Origin: Mycobacterium sp. ACS1612
GTDB lineage: Bacteria > Actinomycetota > Actinomycetes > Mycobacteriales > Mycobacteriaceae
Reading direction: 5' to 3'
Length of the DNA stretch: 64,000 bases
Assembly: GCF_001667505.1 (NCBI RefSeq)
Contig: NZ_LZHZ01000051.1
Span: 1 to 64,000, forward strand
Positions within the stretch are counted from its first letter, which is position 1; each line of letters starts with the position of its first letter. Under the pieces are notes generated by a model that had not been told where the DNA came from, made no database searches, and saw only the letters and a list, made by a program, of their open reading frames with translations. Below are positions 62,508-64,000 of this stretch, piece by piece. Made by a program: the position numbers and the translations under genes.

Positions 62508-63565
62508 TGACCACCCAGTCAGAGGTCGACCTCTCGCAACGGAAGGTCGTCCACGACGAACGGGTAAAGGAGCGAAACCGCATCCAGCGGTTGCTGATTC
62601 GACCGGAGATGGGTGCGCTGATCGGAGCGATCGGCATCTTCATCTTCTTCATGGTCGTCGCCGCGCCGTTCCGCAGCCCCGAAGCGCTGGCCACGGTGCT
62701 GTACGCCAGTTCCACCATCGGCATCATGGCCTGCGCGGTCGCGCTGTTGATGATCGGCGGCGAGTTCGACCTGTCCTCGGGTGTGGCGGTGACCTTCAGC
62801 TCGCTGGCCGCGTCCATGCTCGCCTACAACCTGCGACTGAACCTGTGGGTGGGCGCCGTACTGGCGTTGGTCCTCGCGCTGGCGGTCGGGTTCTTGAACG
62901 GCTATCTCGTGATGAAGACGAAGATCCCCAGCTTCCTGATCACGCTGAGCACGTTCTTGATGATCACCGGCATCAATCTCGCGGTGACCAAACTGGTTTC
63001 CGGTCAGGTCGCGACCGCGAGCGTGTCCGACATGCAGGGTTGGGATTCCGCGAAGGCGGTGTTCTCGTCGTCGTTCTCGATCGGCAGCGTGAGCATCCGC
63101 ATCACCGTGGTGTGGTGGCTGCTGTTCACTGCGATTGCGACGTACGTGTTGTTCAAGACGCGCGTTGGCAACTGGATCTTCGCGGTCGGCGGCGATCAGG
63201 AAAGCGCCCGTGCCGTCGGTGTACCCGTGACCAAGGTCAAGATCGGCCTGTTCATGTTCGTCGGCTTCGCGGCCTGGTTCGTCGGCATGCACCTGCTGTT
63301 CGCCTTCAACACAGTGCAATCCGGCCAGGGCGTCGGCAACGAGTTCCTCTACATCATCGCCGCCGTCATCGGTGGCTGCCTTCTCACCGGCGGCTACGGC
63401 ACCGCGATCGGTGCCGCGATCGGTGCGTTCATCTTCGGCATGGTGAACCAGGGCATCGTGTATGCCGGCTGGAACCCCGACTGGTTCAAGTTCTTCCTCG
63501 GCGGCATGCTGCTGTTCGCGGTGATCGCCAACAACGCCTTCCGCAACTACGCGGCGAAGAGGTAA
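62507..63565 (+). CDS. CUT2-family ABC transporter permease
   Basis: 352 residues with about ten membrane helices, in the RbsC/AraH permease family. MIGGEFDLSSGVAV and the EAA-like GGDQESARAVGVPVTKVK (coupling helix) are present. The ATG shares one base with the lipoprotein stop (TAATG), so the two are translationally linked. A cytoplasmic N-terminus of about 35 residues precedes the first helix. Confidence 0.9.
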   Translation: MTTQSEVDLSQRKVVHDERVKERNRIQRLLIRPEMGALIGAIGIFIFFMVVAAPFRSPEALATVLYASSTIGIMACAVALLMIGGEFDLSSGVAVTFSSLAASMLAYNLRLNLWVGAVLALVLALAVGFLNGYLVMKTKIPSFLITLSTFLMITGINLAVTKLVSGQVATASVSDMQGWDSAKAVFSSSFSIGSVSIRITVVWWLLFTAIATYVLFKTRVGNWIFAVGGDQESARAVGVPVTKVKIGLFMFVGFAAWFVGMHLLFAFNTVQSGQGVGNEFLYIIAAVIGGCLLTGGYGTAIGAAIGAFIFGMVNQGIVYAGWNPDWFKFFLGGMLLFAVIANNAFRNYAAKR

Positions 63566-63568
63566 CTG

Positions 63569-64000
63569 ATGACTGCAACAGTGGACAAACCCGTGCACGA
63601 CGCCCCTTCCGGTGGCAAGGCGCCGCTGGTCGAGCTGAAGAACGTCGGCAAGACATACGGCAACATCACTGCGCTGAAAGACATTTCGCTTCGCGTACAC
63701 GCCGGTGAAGTGACCGGCATCCTCGGCGACAACGGCGCGGGCAAGTCGACCCTGATCAAGATCATCGCGGGATACCATCCCCAGACCGAGGGTGAGCTGT
63801 TGGTCGACGGTGAGCCGACCACATTCAACTCGCCGAAGGACTCACTGGCCAAAGGCATTGCGACGGTGTACCAGAACCTCGCCGTAGTACCGCTGATGCC
63901 GGTGTGGCGCAACTTCTTCCTCGGTCAGGAGATCCGCAAGAATCGCTTCCCGTGGTCACTGGACTCCAACGCGATGCGGGCCACCACATTGAGCGAACTG
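63569..64000 (+). CDS. CUT2-family sugar ABC transporter ATPase (5' part)
   Basis: The first 144 codons only; the gene runs past the window end. Walker A is GDNGAGKST, with a Q-loop at VYQNLAVVPLMPVWRN. Starts three bases after the permease stop. In this family many ATPases have two fused cassettes (RbsA); others, such as FrcA, have one, and which applies cannot be told here. Confidence 0.88.
   Translation, partial: MTATVDKPVHDAPSGGKAPLVELKNVGKTYGNITALKDISLRVHAGEVTGILGDNGAGKSTLIKIIAGYHPQTEGELLVDGEPTTFNSPKDSLAKGIATVYQNLAVVPLMPVWRNFFLGQEIRKNRFPWSLDSNAMRATTLSEL

Overview
The window is high-GC actinobacterial DNA, almost certainly from a fast-growing mycobacterium (Mycolicibacterium type). Its backbone follows the order of the M. 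tuberculosis block Rv2484c to Rv2457c: wax synthase/DGAT, plsC, plsB2, ssb-like, ettA, gdh, thioesterase, aglA, glbO, HNH, respiratory-supercomplex genes, pepN, Rv2466c-like, rpiB, nei2, lipP, tig, clpP1, clpP2, mmuM, clpX. M. tuberculosis assignments come from remembered protein sequences and lengths, not from a search.

Layout. 1-8.5 kb: tRNA-Arg, then an overlapping lipid-synthesis operon (WS/DGAT, HAD-PlsC, PlsB2) followed by a CopD/CtaG membrane protein and a methyltransferase. 8.5-18.5 kb: allophanate hydrolase, SSB paralogue, EttA, the 180-kDa NAD-glutamate dehydrogenase, a hotdog thioesterase and an unknown protein. 18.5-25 kb: alpha-glucosidase, truncated haemoglobin O, two HNH proteins flanking CtaJ and a supercomplex-associated protein, and PepN. 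25-31 kb: DUF732 protein, a DsbA-like oxidoreductase behind a SigH-type promoter, an FMN reductase, a nucleobase cassette (NCS1 permease, cytosine deaminase-like enzyme, 2OG-Fe(II) oxygenase), RpiB and Nei2. 31-43.5 kb is accessory: antiporter, Gly-rich membrane protein, LipP, two large modular secreted proteins, a 54-residue secreted His-tailed peptide, a CGNR regulator, an NlpC/P60 remnant, and a DUF417 gene under a perfect 13-bp inverted repeat. 43.4-49 kb: tRNA-Gly, tRNA-Pro, tig, clpP1P2, mmuM, clpX and a 45-residue membrane peptide. 49-52 kb: glycosyltransferase, a hydrolase fragment and fdhD.

52-64 kb is an inositol catabolism locus. A minus-strand operon (iolC, Cgl0159-type aldolase, iolB, iolD, iolE, iolG, a second Gfo/Idh dehydrogenase) diverges from a GntR/HutC regulator. 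Beyond it are a TIM-barrel isomerase and a divergent CUT2 sugar-type ABC transporter, whose ATPase runs off the window. The operon and transporter promoters share a nearly identical block (palindrome TGTCCTGACA, 5 bp, then a TTGAC -35), which ties both to one regulator. The methylmalonate-semialdehyde dehydrogenase gene iolA is not in this window.

The least-described items are the shared inositol operator-promoter block, the permease-deaminase-dioxygenase cassette, two short secreted or membrane peptides, the DUF417 operator, and repeats that have become part of gene ends (thioesterase N-terminus, MmuM C-terminus).
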